Source of the DNA: JAZKID01 sp963714065
GTDB taxonomy: Bacteria; Pseudomonadota; Alphaproteobacteria; Rhizobiales; UBA4765
Direction: 5' to 3'
Assembly (NCBI GenBank): GCA_963714065.1
Contig: OY970226.1
Span: forward strand, 1,240,001-1,304,000
DNA: 64,000 nt
The first letter of the stretch is position 1, and each line of letters starts with the position of its first letter. Positions 50,496 through 59,460 of the stretch are shown piece after piece. The translations under genes and the position numbers were made by a program. The notes under the pieces were generated by a model. It was not told where the DNA came from and did no database searches. It worked only from the letters and a program-made list of their open reading frames with translations.

Positions 50496-51654
50496 AACGA
50501 TTTCGAAAGCCGTCTCCATCCTTGCGGCGGTGGCGGGGATCATATGGCAGGCGGATATGATGCAGGACGCAAATGCTCAGGACAGGCCGGAGCAGGTCTT
50601 GAGTTTTACGGATCTCCCGCACTGGGCCGAGGAAAAACACGATCGAGCCCTGGACGTCTTCAAATATTCCTGCACGAAAATTTCCGGCAAAGATGCGTTG
50701 CTGCGTAAAGCCTGCGAAGCGGCGAGGCAGATGGACACGGTGTCGCAAGCGCAAGCGCGCCGGTTTTTCGAAACCTATTTCGAGCCGGTGAAGATTACGT
50801 CAGCGCCCGGCCTTCTCACCGGCTATTATGAGCCGGAATTTCCAGCTCTCGAGCAAAAAAGCGCCGCGTTTTCCACGCCCGTTCTAAAACGCCCGGACGA
50901 TTTAGTCGATACGCCGCAACAGGAATTGGCGGCCATGCGCCGCAGCCAGAACGGGCTTGTGCCTTACTACACGCGCGAGGACATTCAGGACAAAGCGGTG
51001 CTTAACGGCCGCAATCTGGAACTTTTCTGGATGCGGCCCTTCGATCTTTTCACCATGCAGGTGCAGGGCTCCGGCCGGCTTATTTTAAGCAAAAAGAAAT
51101 GGATTTTCGGAAAAGGCGAAACCGTCCGCGTCGGTTACGACGGCAAGAACGGCAGGCCCTACACGTCGATCGGCAAGGTGATGTGGGAAGATCATCGCGA
51201 CGTTCTTGCAAAATATGGCGTGTTTGAACGAGGCCAGGTCAGCATGCAGGTGCTGGCAAAGGCGTTCGACGACGATCCGGCGCTGGCGCATAGAGTGATG
51301 CTGAAAAACCAGTCTTATGTTTTTTTCAAACGGCTCGACAGGCTGGACCCGGAACGCGGGCCTATCGGTGCGCAGGGGCTGCAGCTCACACCCTTTCGCA
51401 GCATCGCGGTCGACCCAAGCCATCACGCCTATGGCCTGCCTTTTTATATCGATACGAAACTGCCTTATAAAGGCGGCCTGAGGGATTTTCGCGGCATCGT
51501 CATTGCCCAAGATACGGGCACGGCAATCAGGGGCGAATGGCGCGCCGATTTGTTCACGGGTGGCGACGAGCAGGCGAAAGAGATTGCAGGCCAGTTGCAG
51601 CGGCGGGGAGACGAGTTCAATTTTTATGCCTTGCAACCTAAAAACACGCCATGA
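50488..51654 (+). CDS. mltA: Membrane-bound lytic murein transglycosylase A
   Basis: Peptidoglycan lytic transglycosylase (388 aa). The opening MPETISKAVSILAAVAGIIW is a hydrophobic leader ending near NAQ. The MltA domain contains GLLTGYYEPEF, FWMRPFDLFTMQVQGSGRL and RVGYDGKNGRPYTSIGK. The catalytic aspartate lies in the C-terminal 3D region AQDTGTAIRGEWRADLFTG. No lipobox cysteine is seen, so lipidation is not supported. Its start overlaps the Tim44-like gene and its stop overlaps smr by 4 bp. Confidence 0.94.
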   Translation: MPETISKAVSILAAVAGIIWQADMMQDANAQDRPEQVLSFTDLPHWAEEKHDRALDVFKYSCTKISGKDALLRKACEAARQMDTVSQAQARRFFETYFEPVKITSAPGLLTGYYEPEFPALEQKSAAFSTPVLKRPDDLVDTPQQELAAMRRSQNGLVPYYTREDIQDKAVLNGRNLELFWMRPFDLFTMQVQGSGRLILSKKKWIFGKGETVRVGYDGKNGRPYTSIGKVMWEDHRDVLAKYGVFERGQVSMQVLAKAFDDDPALAHRVMLKNQSYVFFKRLDRLDPERGPIGAQGLQLTPFRSIAVDPSHHAYGLPFYIDTKLPYKGGLRDFRGIVIAQDTGTAIRGEWRADLFTGGDEQAKEIAGQLQRRGDEFNFYALQPKNTP

Positions 51655-52214
51655 AACGCGCGAAATCCTCATCGAAATCCGTCTGGCATCCGCCGTTGCA
51701 GCCCGAGGATGCAGCGCTCTGGGAAGATGTCAAAAAAACCGTCAAGCGTATTGCGAAAGAAAAAGCGGAGAATGAACTGCGTATCGCCGCGCAAAAATCG
51801 CCGGCGCCTTCGTTAAAATCTGCGCCGGCCGGGCTCGAGCAGAAAATCGCGGCAAAACCTCAGGCGCCTCCCGCCTCGGCCTTCGACAGGGTGAGCTTAA
51901 GAAAGATCAAGACAGGCAAACTGCCGGTGGAAGACGTGCTCGATCTGCATGGTTTGCGGCTCGATGCTGCGCATCATGCGCTGGAAGCTTTCATCCTCAC
52001 TTGCGCCGCGCGCGGGCTGAAGCTGGTGCTGGTGATCACCGGCAAGGGCGACCGTTTCGTGAAATCGGAAGGTGGAGTGTTACGGCAGAGCGTGCCGCGC
52101 TGGCTGAAAGAAAGCGGGCTTGCGCGCGCCGTTTCGGGTTTTACCAAAGCCGCGCAAGCGCATGGCGGCGAGGGCGCGTTTTATGTGCGGTTGAAGAAGA
52201 GGCCTAAATTATAA
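51651..52214 (+). CDS. Smr domain protein (MutS2 C-terminal-like)
   Basis: A 187-aa protein with a long charged N-terminal region (~95 aa) and one C-terminal Smr domain. The domain shows DLHGLRLDAAHHALEAFI, LVLVITGKG and the closing HGGEGAFYVRLKK. Smr domains nick nucleic acids in some proteins; the stand-alone form is a putative nuclease with unclear role. It is coupled to mltA and converges with the hypothetical at 52209 with 6 bp overlap. Confidence 0.92.
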   Translation: MKRAKSSSKSVWHPPLQPEDAALWEDVKKTVKRIAKEKAENELRIAAQKSPAPSLKSAPAGLEQKIAAKPQAPPASAFDRVSLRKIKTGKLPVEDVLDLHGLRLDAAHHALEAFILTCAARGLKLVLVITGKGDRFVKSEGGVLRQSVPRWLKESGLARAVSGFTKAAQAHGGEGAFYVRLKKRPKL

Positions 52215-53210
52215 TTTACGCAGCTTTTTATCATTGCAGATTTTTCTCGCCTTCAGGAATTCGACGACCTGATCGGCGACGATGTCCTGGCTGGGATCGT
52301 TGATCCGCACATAGGTCTCGGAGCTTATATGCGCAAAGGCATCGGGGTTGACGGCATTCCATGTGTCGCCGTCGGATAGTTTGACCGGTTCCATGCGATA
52401 ATCCCATTCTTTTACCTTTTCCTTGTTCGCAAATTCCGCTTTCACGGCACGGCTGTTGAATTCAAGATTGCTCGCCGCAGCAAGTATGTAGCCAAGCAGG
52501 GTGCTGAGCCCGTTTCCCCTGTTTCGAAAATCCAGATCTAGGGGGTCGACTAGTTTCTTTTCGACAAGCCTGCCGTCTTTTATTTTCTTTAACACAAGTT
52601 CGAGGACCCAATTTCTGCGAAGCCGGCTATGGTAGACATAGCTGACATTTTTATATGTTTCTGCAGGCGAGTCATCCGGCTGTTGCGAAATTTCGTCGGC
52701 GATTTCGTCTATGCCTGCTCTTATCTGATCGCCGAGAAATGTCGCCTGTTCCTCGAAACCCGCATCGAAAAGCTGTTTGTAGGAGCCGCAAAACCCGTTT
52801 GCCAGCTCTTCGGTCTTGTAAATATCCCTATCGCCGGTCTGAACGAGCCTTTTATATTCGCCGCGGAATTTGAATTCCGCCTTTTTCTTCGGCTGCAAGA
52901 CGGCAGGAACTTCGTAACGCTGCCCCTCGACAAGGGCGACCATCATTCCCGCATGAGGTGTCTCACTATTTTTTAACAGACGCGGTCTTGGAATCGTGCC
53001 TTTCAAGGCTTCCAGCTCGAATGCGGAAAGAATGAGGGGCGGGTGATAGGTCAGCCACCGGCTGTCGCCTTCCAGAAAGGCTTTTAAAAAAGCCTGATTT
53101 TCGGATGGCGGCTTGTCGTTGTAATCCTGCGCGGCGCTCAGTGAAATATTGAAAATCTTACCCGCTGCTTCGGGCGGCGATAGTACGGGCCTGTTTTCAA
53201 TCCTGATCAT
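52209..53210 (-). CDS. Hypothetical soluble protein
   Basis: A 333-aa protein I do not recognise. It has no signal peptide or TM segment. A short region (residues ~70-115) is Pro/Lys-rich, followed by a mixed alpha/beta body with YKNVSYVYHSRLRRNWVLELVLKKIKDG and NRGNGLSTLLGYILAAASNLE. Codon use is somewhat less GC-rich than the flanking housekeeping genes, so it may be an accessory gene in the interval between smr and hslU. ATG 53210 is used; a TTG at 53225 would add five residues. Confidence 0.65.
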   Translation of the reverse strand: MIRIENRPVLSPPEAAGKIFNISLSAAQDYNDKPPSENQAFLKAFLEGDSRWLTYHPPLILSAFELEALKGTIPRPRLLKNSETPHAGMMVALVEGQRYEVPAVLQPKKKAEFKFRGEYKRLVQTGDRDIYKTEELANGFCGSYKQLFDAGFEEQATFLGDQIRAGIDEIADEISQQPDDSPAETYKNVSYVYHSRLRRNWVLELVLKKIKDGRLVEKKLVDPLDLDFRNRGNGLSTLLGYILAAASNLEFNSRAVKAEFANKEKVKEWDYRMEPVKLSDGDTWNAVNPDAFAHISSETYVRINDPSQDIVADQVVEFLKARKICNDKKLRKL

Positions 53211-53281
53211 GAAAGCGCTTTTCAAAGAGCCGCATCTTAACCCGGCTCGCCTGCTTCAGGAAGATATAAAAACGCAAAAAT

Positions 53282-54595
53282 TTACAGAATATACCGCGAC
53301 AGGTCGGTGTTCTCGACCAGTGGGCGCAGGCGCTCTTCGACCAGTTTCTCCGTGATCACAATAGCCTCGCCGCTCCGGTCGGGCGCGGAATAGGAAATTT
53401 CGTCCAGCAGCCGCTCCATTACGGTATGCAGGCGGCGTGCGCCGATATTCTCGACGGCGGTATTGATCTCGACCGCAAGCCGGGCGATTGCGGCAACGGC
53501 GCCATCGTCGAATGTTAGCGTCACATTCTCGGTGCCCATCAATGCCGCATATTGCTTGATCAGGCTCGCTTCCGTTTCGGTGAGGATGCGCACGAAATCG
53601 TGCTCGGTGAGCGGTTTTAATTCCACGCGGATCGGCAGCCGCCCCTGCAGCTCGGGAAGAAGGTCGGAAGGCTTTGCCACATGGAACGCGCCGGAGGAGA
53701 TGAAAAGGATATGGTCGGTTTTCACCGCGCCGTGCTTGGTCGAAACCGTGGTGCCCTCGATCAGCGGCAGCAGGTCGCGCTGCACGCCCTCGCGCGACAC
53801 ATCGGTACCGGCGCGCTCCTCGCGTGCGCAGATCTTGTCGATCTCGTCGAGGAAGACGATGCCGTTGTTTTCCACTTCATCGATCGCCTGCTGCACGATG
53901 TCATCATTATCGAGCAGCTTGTCGGCTTCCTCCGCCGTCAGTAATTTATAGCTGTCTTTTACGTTGATCTTGCGTGTGCGGTTTTTCGGCCCGAGCATTT
54001 TGGAAAGCGCATCCTGCACATTGCCGAGCCCCATGCCGATCACGTCCTGTCCGCCGGGCAAATCGAACATCGGAAACCCGCTTTGATGAGCCGCGATTTC
54101 GACCTCGATTTCCTTGTCGTCCAGTTCGCCATTGCGCAGTTTTTTACGGAAAGAGTCGCGCGTGATTTCGGTGGCATTCTCGCCGACCAGCGCATTGAGC
54201 ACCCGCTCCTCGGCGGCACGGTGCGCGCGCGCCTCCACTTCTTTGCGCTTTTTCTCCTTGACGAGGTTGATGCCGATCTCAACCAGGTCGCGCACGATCT
54301 GCTCCACATCGCGCCCGACATAACCTACTTCTGTGAATTTCGTGGCCTCGACCTTGATGAACGGCGCACCGGCAAGCTTGGCGAGACGCCTTGCGATCTC
54401 CGTCTTGCCGACGCCGGTCGGGCCGATCATCAGGATGTTTTTCGGCTGCACTTCCTCGCGCAGCGCATCGTCGAGCTGCAGCCGCCGCCAGCGGTTGCGC
54501 AGCGCAATGGCCACCGCGCGCTTTGCGTCGTGCTGGCCGACGATGAAACGGTCGAGTTCGGAGACGATCTCGCGCGGGGAAAAATTTGCGCTCAT
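53282..54595 (-). CDS. hslU: ATP-dependent protease ATPase subunit HslU
   Basis: AAA+ unfoldase (437 aa) that feeds HslV. Walker A GPTGVGKTEIARRLAKL, the pore-loop GYVGRDVEQIVRDLVE, Walker B VFLDEIDKIC and sensor region ELQGRLPIRVELKPL are all present. The C-terminal end ENTDLSRYIL is the tail that docks in HslV. Length is normal. Its start overlaps the DUF2157-like gene by 4 bp, giving hslV-DUF2157-hslU instead of the usual hslV-hslU pair. Confidence 0.97.
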   Translation of the reverse strand: MSANFSPREIVSELDRFIVGQHDAKRAVAIALRNRWRRLQLDDALREEVQPKNILMIGPTGVGKTEIARRLAKLAGAPFIKVEATKFTEVGYVGRDVEQIVRDLVEIGINLVKEKKRKEVEARAHRAAEERVLNALVGENATEITRDSFRKKLRNGELDDKEIEVEIAAHQSGFPMFDLPGGQDVIGMGLGNVQDALSKMLGPKNRTRKINVKDSYKLLTAEEADKLLDNDDIVQQAIDEVENNGIVFLDEIDKICAREERAGTDVSREGVQRDLLPLIEGTTVSTKHGAVKTDHILFISSGAFHVAKPSDLLPELQGRLPIRVELKPLTEHDFVRILTETEASLIKQYAALMGTENVTLTFDDGAVAAIARLAVEINTAVENIGARRLHTVMERLLDEISYSAPDRSGEAIVITEKLVEERLRPLVENTDLSRYIL

Positions 54596-55650
54596 ATGAC
54601 GGGCGGGATCAGCTCAACCAGGCGGCCGCGCGGCAGGGCGTTGACGATGCGCGCGCGCAGATTATGCCAGCCCGCACTCAAGGAGAGGACAATCAGCGCG
54701 AGAATCAGCAGCGTGACCGGCAGGGTGGAGCTCGTCGATACGGAGTGCTCGACCAGAAAGCCGAGCGCGATGCCGACATAAATGAGCGCCGAAACCAGAA
54801 TGGCCCGGCGGTCGATGATAAGCGCGAACAGGGCCAGTGCCGCAAAGGCGACCATAATGACGAAAGCCTGCGCCAGCCCGATATTGGCCAGATCCCCGAA
54901 GCTCAGCTCTGCAATAGGGTGAATGAGCAGGGGGGCAGCCAGCAGATGCAGCCAGAAGGCGATGTCGGCGCGCCTTGTCGTGCGCAACCGGTCGGAGATA
55001 TCGAGCCGCATGGCGGTTGCAAACACGGCAAGGCCCGAGAGGAAGAAAATATAGAGATGCGAGTTCGAGGCATGAATATCGAACAGCATGGAAATGACGC
55101 CGAACAGGGCGCCGATCAGGAACACGGCGATCAGCGCGCCGTCGATGGGCACGCGAAACCGCCACAGATGCAGCGCGGCCGCAAGGGCCGAGGCGAGGCT
55201 GATCAGGGTCAGATGCTGGCGGTTCGCGTCCGACAGGGTGAGCAGGAACCAGTCCTGCGGTTCCATATAATTCATATAGACATAGGCGAACAGGGCCGAG
55301 AAGACGGAGATCGAGAACATCAGCGCCAGCACGATGCTGGGCAGGGCCAGCTTCAGGCGGCGTGCGAAAACTTCGGACAGACCCCAGGCGATGACGGCGG
55401 AGAGGCCAAGGAATTTTTCGTTCGAGCCATAGCTTTCCGCAAAACCGTAAATGGCGCCGATCAGCAGGAAAAGACCGATGGTGACGAAGATATCGTTGAA
55501 GCCGCCGAGGATGCGGAAGCGCTCCTCGTCCGGCGCAATGGGTGCATCTGCCTCGACAGGCTGTTCAGAAAGTTGCCGCAGCTTGTCGGCCTGCGCGGCG
55601 CTGATGATATTTTGTGCAACGGCTTTATCCAGATCTTCATTCGACGGCAT
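54592..55650 (-). CDS. DUF2157-like polytopic membrane protein between hslV and hslU
   Basis: A 352-aa membrane protein with a ~40-residue N-terminal helical head (LDKAVAQNIISAAQADKLRQLSEQ), then about nine to ten hydrophobic segments. The head plus TM layout resembles DUF2157 predicted membrane proteins of unknown function. It overlaps hslV by 14 bp upstream and hslU by 4 bp downstream, so it must be translated from the same mRNA. Whether it interacts with the HslUV protease is unknown. Confidence 0.8.
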   Translation of the reverse strand: MPSNEDLDKAVAQNIISAAQADKLRQLSEQPVEADAPIAPDEERFRILGGFNDIFVTIGLFLLIGAIYGFAESYGSNEKFLGLSAVIAWGLSEVFARRLKLALPSIVLALMFSISVFSALFAYVYMNYMEPQDWFLLTLSDANRQHLTLISLASALAAALHLWRFRVPIDGALIAVFLIGALFGVISMLFDIHASNSHLYIFFLSGLAVFATAMRLDISDRLRTTRRADIAFWLHLLAAPLLIHPIAELSFGDLANIGLAQAFVIMVAFAALALFALIIDRRAILVSALIYVGIALGFLVEHSVSTSSTLPVTLLILALIVLSLSAGWHNLRARIVNALPRGRLVELIPPVI

Positions 55651-56185
55651 CGAGTGTCTCCATAATCAGGTTGTCGTTAGTGTAGACGCAAATTTCCGAA
55701 GCGATTTTCATCGCACGCTTGGCAATATCTTCGGCAGATAATTTACTATCGGCGAGCGCACGCGCCGCGGCGAGCGCGTAATTGCCGCCCGAGCCGATGG
55801 CCATGATGCCGCCTTCCGGCTCGAGCACATCGCCGGTGCCGGTAAGGGTGAGGCTGACTTTATTATCGGCCACCAGCATCATCGCCTCGAGGCGGCGCAG
55901 ATAGCGGTCGGTGCGCCAGTCTTTTGCCAGCTCCACGCAGGCGCGGGACAGCTGGCCGGGATGCTGTTCCAGTTTTTTCTCGAGCCGCTCGAACAGGGTG
56001 AAGGCATCGGCGGTGGCGCCGGCAAAACCAGTGATCACACTACCATTGGCGAGACGGCGGACTTTCCTGGCATTGGCCTTGATGATGGTGGGGCCATGGC
56101 TGACCTGCCCGTCGCCCGCGATCACCACTTTGGTGCCCTTGCGCACGCTGATAATGGTGGTGGCGTGCCAGTCCTGCTCGCTCAT
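55637..56185 (-). CDS. hslV: ATP-dependent protease peptidase subunit HslV
   Basis: Threonine protease (182 aa) forming the HslV double ring. A short propeptide MSEQDWHA precedes TTIISVRKGTKVVIAGDGQ, where the first Thr (residue 9) becomes the catalytic N-terminus. ANGSVITGFAGATADAFTL and the later GIMAIGSGGNYALAAARAL are conserved. ATG 56185 has GGGGAG upstream; the longer frame to 56332 does not match the family. It diverges from the DUF2628 gene. Confidence 0.97.
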   Translation of the reverse strand: MSEQDWHATTIISVRKGTKVVIAGDGQVSHGPTIIKANARKVRRLANGSVITGFAGATADAFTLFERLEKKLEQHPGQLSRACVELAKDWRTDRYLRRLEAMMLVADNKVSLTLTGTGDVLEPEGGIMAIGSGGNYALAAARALADSKLSAEDIAKRAMKIASEICVYTNDNLIMETLDAVE

Positions 56186-56272
56186 GAAGCTCCCCGTAAC
56201 ATCCTGATTACTTAAGCGTTTAAAGCCTTCTTTCCAAGTGGCGGCAGGCCAAAAATCCTGATAAAAGCGGAT

Positions 56273-56659
56273 ATGCCTATTTTTACGTTGCATCTGCCGA
56301 AAGAGATCGCGCCGGGTTCGCAACCGGCGCAAGAGTGCCTGCGCACGGTCAGGGACGGATTTTCCTGGGCGGCCTTTATCTTCACTCTGCCATGGCTGCT
56401 GCTGAACAGGCTATGGCTATGGGCGGCGCTGTTTTTGGCGGCAAATCTTCTGCTGATTTTTGCGGCGCAGGCGCTTGGCGCGGACGATACGGCCCTCTCA
56501 TGTTCCGCCCTGCTGCTCGCGCTGTTTGTCGGGCTTGAAGCGGGGCATCTGAAGGCGGAAGGCTTAAGCAGGCGCGGCTTCACACAGGTGGCGAGCATTG
56601 TCGCCAAAAACCGTGTCGAGGCCGAGCTGAAATATTTTTCCTCTTTTAATACCGCCTAG
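56273..56659 (+). CDS. DUF2628-like small membrane protein
   Basis: A 128-aa protein with a short polar start, a FSWAAFIFTLPWLLLNRLW segment that is typical of DUF2628, and two or three further hydrophobic helices to residue ~95. It ends in a polar tail (RRGFTQVASIVAKNRVEAE). Function is unknown in the family. It is divergent from hslV and its stop is 1 bp before coaA, suggesting a shared transcript. Confidence 0.82.
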   Translation: MPIFTLHLPKEIAPGSQPAQECLRTVRDGFSWAAFIFTLPWLLLNRLWLWAALFLAANLLLIFAAQALGADDTALSCSALLLALFVGLEAGHLKAEGLSRRGFTQVASIVAKNRVEAELKYFSSFNTA

Positions 56660-56660
56660 C

Positions 56661-57614
56661 ATGGAACAGCGCGTTCCGAGCGACCTGTCGCCTTTCCGCG
56701 TTTTTTCGCGCCATGAGTGGGCGAAGCTGCGCGAAGATCAGCCGATGACGTTAAGCGCGGAAGAGATCGAGCGCCTGCGTTCCGTGAACGATCGGCTATC
56801 GATCAAGGAAGTGGAAGAGATCTATCTGCCGCTGTCGCGCCTGCTGTGGATGTATGTTAGCGCTTCGCAAAAACTTTTCAGCGTCACCAGCCGGTTCCTT
56901 GGCAAGGAGGGGCGGAAGGTTCCCTATCTTATCGGCATCGCCGGTTCGGTGGCGGTGGGCAAATCCACCACTGCGCGCGTGCTGCAGGCGCTTCTCGCGC
57001 GCTGGCCGAGCACGCCCAAGGTCGACCTGATCACCACCGACGGCTTTCTTTATCCGAATGCGGTTTTGAAAGCCGAAGACCTGATGGAAAAAAAAGGCTT
57101 TCCGCAAAGCTATCATCTCTCCGCGCTGCTGCGGTTTTTGACCGATATAAAGGCAGGCAAGCGCAATGTCAGCGCGCCGGTCTATTCGCACATGACTTAC
57201 GATATCGTGCCGGACGAGGCCGAGGTTATCGACCAGCCGGATATTCTGATCGTCGAGGGTTTGAACCTGTTTCAGGTCGGTGCGCCGCCGAAGGACGGGC
57301 ATGCCATTCCCTTCGTTTCGGATTTTATCGACTTCTCGGTCTATCTCGATGCCGAGGAGCATCTGATCCGCGCCTGGTATTTTGAGCGTTTCATGACGCT
57401 GCGCGGCACTGCGTTCAGGGATCCCGCTTCCTATTTTCACCGCTTTGCGTCGCTGCCGGAGCAGGACGCGTGCAAGCTTGCGGAAACGATCTGGGAAACG
57501 ATCAATGCCGTAAACCTGCGCGAGAATATCCTGCCCACCCGCCAGCGCGCGAGTTTGATTTTAGGCAAGGGTAATGAGCACTGGATCGAGAAGGTGGCGT
57601 TGCGGCGGCTATAA
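56661..57614 (+). CDS. coaA: Pantothenate kinase (type I CoaA)
   Basis: Phosphorylates pantothenate, the committed step to coenzyme A (317 aa). It starts SPFRVFSRHEWAKLR, has P-loop GIAGSVAVGKSTTARVLQALL, then TTDGFLYPNAVL, PVYSHMTYDIVPDE and a C-terminal INLRENILPTR-like block (VNLRENILPTRQRA). Feedback by CoA is known for the family; no regulatory site is visible. It follows the DUF2628 gene and converges with the next hypothetical. Confidence 0.96.
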   Translation: MEQRVPSDLSPFRVFSRHEWAKLREDQPMTLSAEEIERLRSVNDRLSIKEVEEIYLPLSRLLWMYVSASQKLFSVTSRFLGKEGRKVPYLIGIAGSVAVGKSTTARVLQALLARWPSTPKVDLITTDGFLYPNAVLKAEDLMEKKGFPQSYHLSALLRFLTDIKAGKRNVSAPVYSHMTYDIVPDEAEVIDQPDILIVEGLNLFQVGAPPKDGHAIPFVSDFIDFSVYLDAEEHLIRAWYFERFMTLRGTAFRDPASYFHRFASLPEQDACKLAETIWETINAVNLRENILPTRQRASLILGKGNEHWIEKVALRRL

Positions 57615-57624
57615 ACGGCAGCAA

Positions 57625-58227
57625 TTATTTATAAACGACGCTGTCGGGTTTTATTTCGTAAACAATAACATAAGGCGGCATGCCCTGTCTGCCAAAGCCG
57701 GGATTCTCCGGCGGTCCGGAATGATTCACATTCCGGTAAAAAATTGTTTTTGCAGCCTTGTTGAGCTCGTTTAAAGAGGGTGTGTGGTTTGGGCGTATGC
57801 TGGCTTTTTCAGCCGCTTGTTCGGCAATGGAGCCGTACAGATAGACACGTATAGAACTCTCATAATTTTTACCGCCATCGATGATCTTAAAATTAGCAGG
57901 GCTCGTATTTTTGAAACCTTTTAACACATCGGCAGGAGTGCGCGCGCGTATATCGGCAATCGACCGGCCATCCTTATTATCTTTGGGTGCGGATGATCCT
58001 TGAAATTCAAACTCCTCGCTTTTTGTAACTTCGCTGAGCAGTTGCTCTTTGGCAGGTTTTCCATTGAACGAAATTCCGCTTTGCCAATAGAATTGAACTT
58101 CTTTGTCCGTGGATCTTACAACGAGATTATCAAGGACACCGTCGCCGTTCACATCGGCTGCATTTATGTAATTGGTGATTTTTGTTCTGGATTCATGAGC
58201 TGTAAGTCTCATTTTGGGGATGAGCAT
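57625..58227 (-). CDS. Hypothetical protein with EF-hand-like Ca-binding loop
   Basis: A 200-aa protein I do not recognise, AT-richer than its neighbours. An EF-hand/FG-GAP-style loop DVNGDGVLDNL occurs at about residues 25-35. The rest is polar with no signal peptide or TM segment, ending PYVIVYEIKPDSVVYK. SD-like AGGAAG precedes the start. It may be an acquired gene in the coaA-adenosine kinase interval. Function unknown; calcium binding is a guess from one loop. Confidence 0.6.
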   Translation of the reverse strand: MLIPKMRLTAHESRTKITNYINAADVNGDGVLDNLVVRSTDKEVQFYWQSGISFNGKPAKEQLLSEVTKSEEFEFQGSSAPKDNKDGRSIADIRARTPADVLKGFKNTSPANFKIIDGGKNYESSIRVYLYGSIAEQAAEKASIRPNHTPSLNELNKAAKTIFYRNVNHSGPPENPGFGRQGMPPYVIVYEIKPDSVVYK

Positions 58228-58290
58228 TTATCTTCCTTGGAAAGTAAAATTTATGAAATGATAGAATTATTTAGAGGCGAGTCAATTAAA

Positions 58291-59292
58291 CTAGGTTAGC
58301 AGCCCATTTTCCATCGCCAGCTGGTGTAATTTCACCTGCGGCCGTGCGCCGATATGCTGGATGATCTCACTTGCTGCAAGACAGCCCAATTCACCACAGC
58401 GAGAAAGGGGAAATCCTTTCGTCAGGCCGAACAGGAATCCGGCGGCGAACAGATCGCCGGCGCCAGTTGTATCGACAAGTTTTTCGATCGGACGGGCAGG
58501 TGCTTCGAAAGTCTCAAAGCCTTTGACGATGACGCAGCCTTTCTCGGAGCGTGTGACGATACCGAGTGGGATATCCTTGCGGAGCTGCGCCAGCGCCGTA
58601 TTGAAATCCGCCGTCTCGTAAAGCGCTTTCAGTTCGGCTTCATTGGCGAAGATGATCGTGAGCGCGCCTGTGCGCATCAGCTCGAGAAATTCGGGCCTAA
58701 AACGGTCGATACAGAAAAGATCCGAAAGCGTGAGCGCCGCTTCGCGCCCGTGCGAGCGGGCGACCTGCATGGCATGGCGGAAAGCTTCTTTGGCTTCAGG
58801 TGGATCCCACAAATAACCTTCCATGTAAGTGACTTTAGCGTTTTTGACGAGGGCGTCATCGATATCGGCAACAGTCAGATTCTGACAGGCGCCAAGATAT
58901 GTATTCATGGTGCGCTCGCCGTCCGGCGTCACCAGGATCATCGAGCGCGCGGTAGCGGGGCCGTCTTGTGTTGGGGTTGTAGCAAAATGCACGCCGGCGG
59001 CAGTGATGTCGTGGCGGAAACTTTTTCCCAAAGCATCGTCTTTCACCTTGCCGATGAAGGCTGTTTTCGCACCGAAGGATGCAAGGCCCGCAGCCGTATT
59101 GGCGCCGGAACCGCCGGAAATCTCAATGATCGGCCCCATGGATTTATAAAGTTCCTCGGCGCGGGCCTCGTCGATCAGCGTCATCGTGCTTTTGACGAGG
59201 CGGTTTTCCGTCAGGAAATTTTCCTCCACATGCGCAAGCATGTCGACAATCGCATTGCCGATGCAGAGAACGTCGAATTCGGTTTTAGTCAT
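58291..59292 (-). CDS. PfkB-family sugar/adenosine kinase
   Basis: Kinase of 333 aa of the ribokinase/adenosine kinase fold. It opens DVLCIGNAIVDMLAHVE, has GGSGANTAAGLASFG and the catalytic VDTTGAGDLFAAGFLFG. The alphaproteobacterial adenosine-kinase group starts this way, so nucleoside salvage is the likely role, though other substrates are possible. GGAG lies upstream of the start. The gene is followed upstream by a ~170-bp gap holding a palindromic repeat, then nth. Confidence 0.9.
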   Translation of the reverse strand: MTKTEFDVLCIGNAIVDMLAHVEENFLTENRLVKSTMTLIDEARAEELYKSMGPIIEISGGSGANTAAGLASFGAKTAFIGKVKDDALGKSFRHDITAAGVHFATTPTQDGPATARSMILVTPDGERTMNTYLGACQNLTVADIDDALVKNAKVTYMEGYLWDPPEAKEAFRHAMQVARSHGREAALTLSDLFCIDRFRPEFLELMRTGALTIIFANEAELKALYETADFNTALAQLRKDIPLGIVTRSEKGCVIVKGFETFEAPARPIEKLVDTTGAGDLFAAGFLFGLTKGFPLSRCGELGCLAASEIIQHIGARPQVKLHQLAMENGLLT

Positions 59293-59309
59293 ATATTATC
59301 TCCTTTGCC

Positions 59310-59457
59310 GTCATGCCCGGGTTTAGCACAGCAAGTCGGATGTAGCCGACTTGCTGCATTCAAAAAATACGGAACTTGAGCTTTGCTCAAGTTCCTGTGG
59401 CAATCCACGAATTAAGTTGATGAAGTCGTGGATGGCCGGACCGAGTCCGGCCATGAC
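59310..59457 (+). repeat. Family B-like palindromic repeat, copy 6 (extended)
   Basis: A 148-bp element with GTCATGCCCGGG at the left and GGCCGGACCGAGTCCGGCC-ATGAC at the right. Extra inner hairpins AACTTGAGCTTTGCTCAAGTT and CCACGA...TCGTGG make it longer than other copies. It fills the adenosine kinase-nth gap. Confidence 0.75.
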
Positions 59458-59460
59458 GAT

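Noticed and set aside
58354..59379. 341-aa open frame on the plus strand
   Set aside because: Antisense to the PfkB adenosine kinase, which has all family motifs; no domain in the plus-strand frame.
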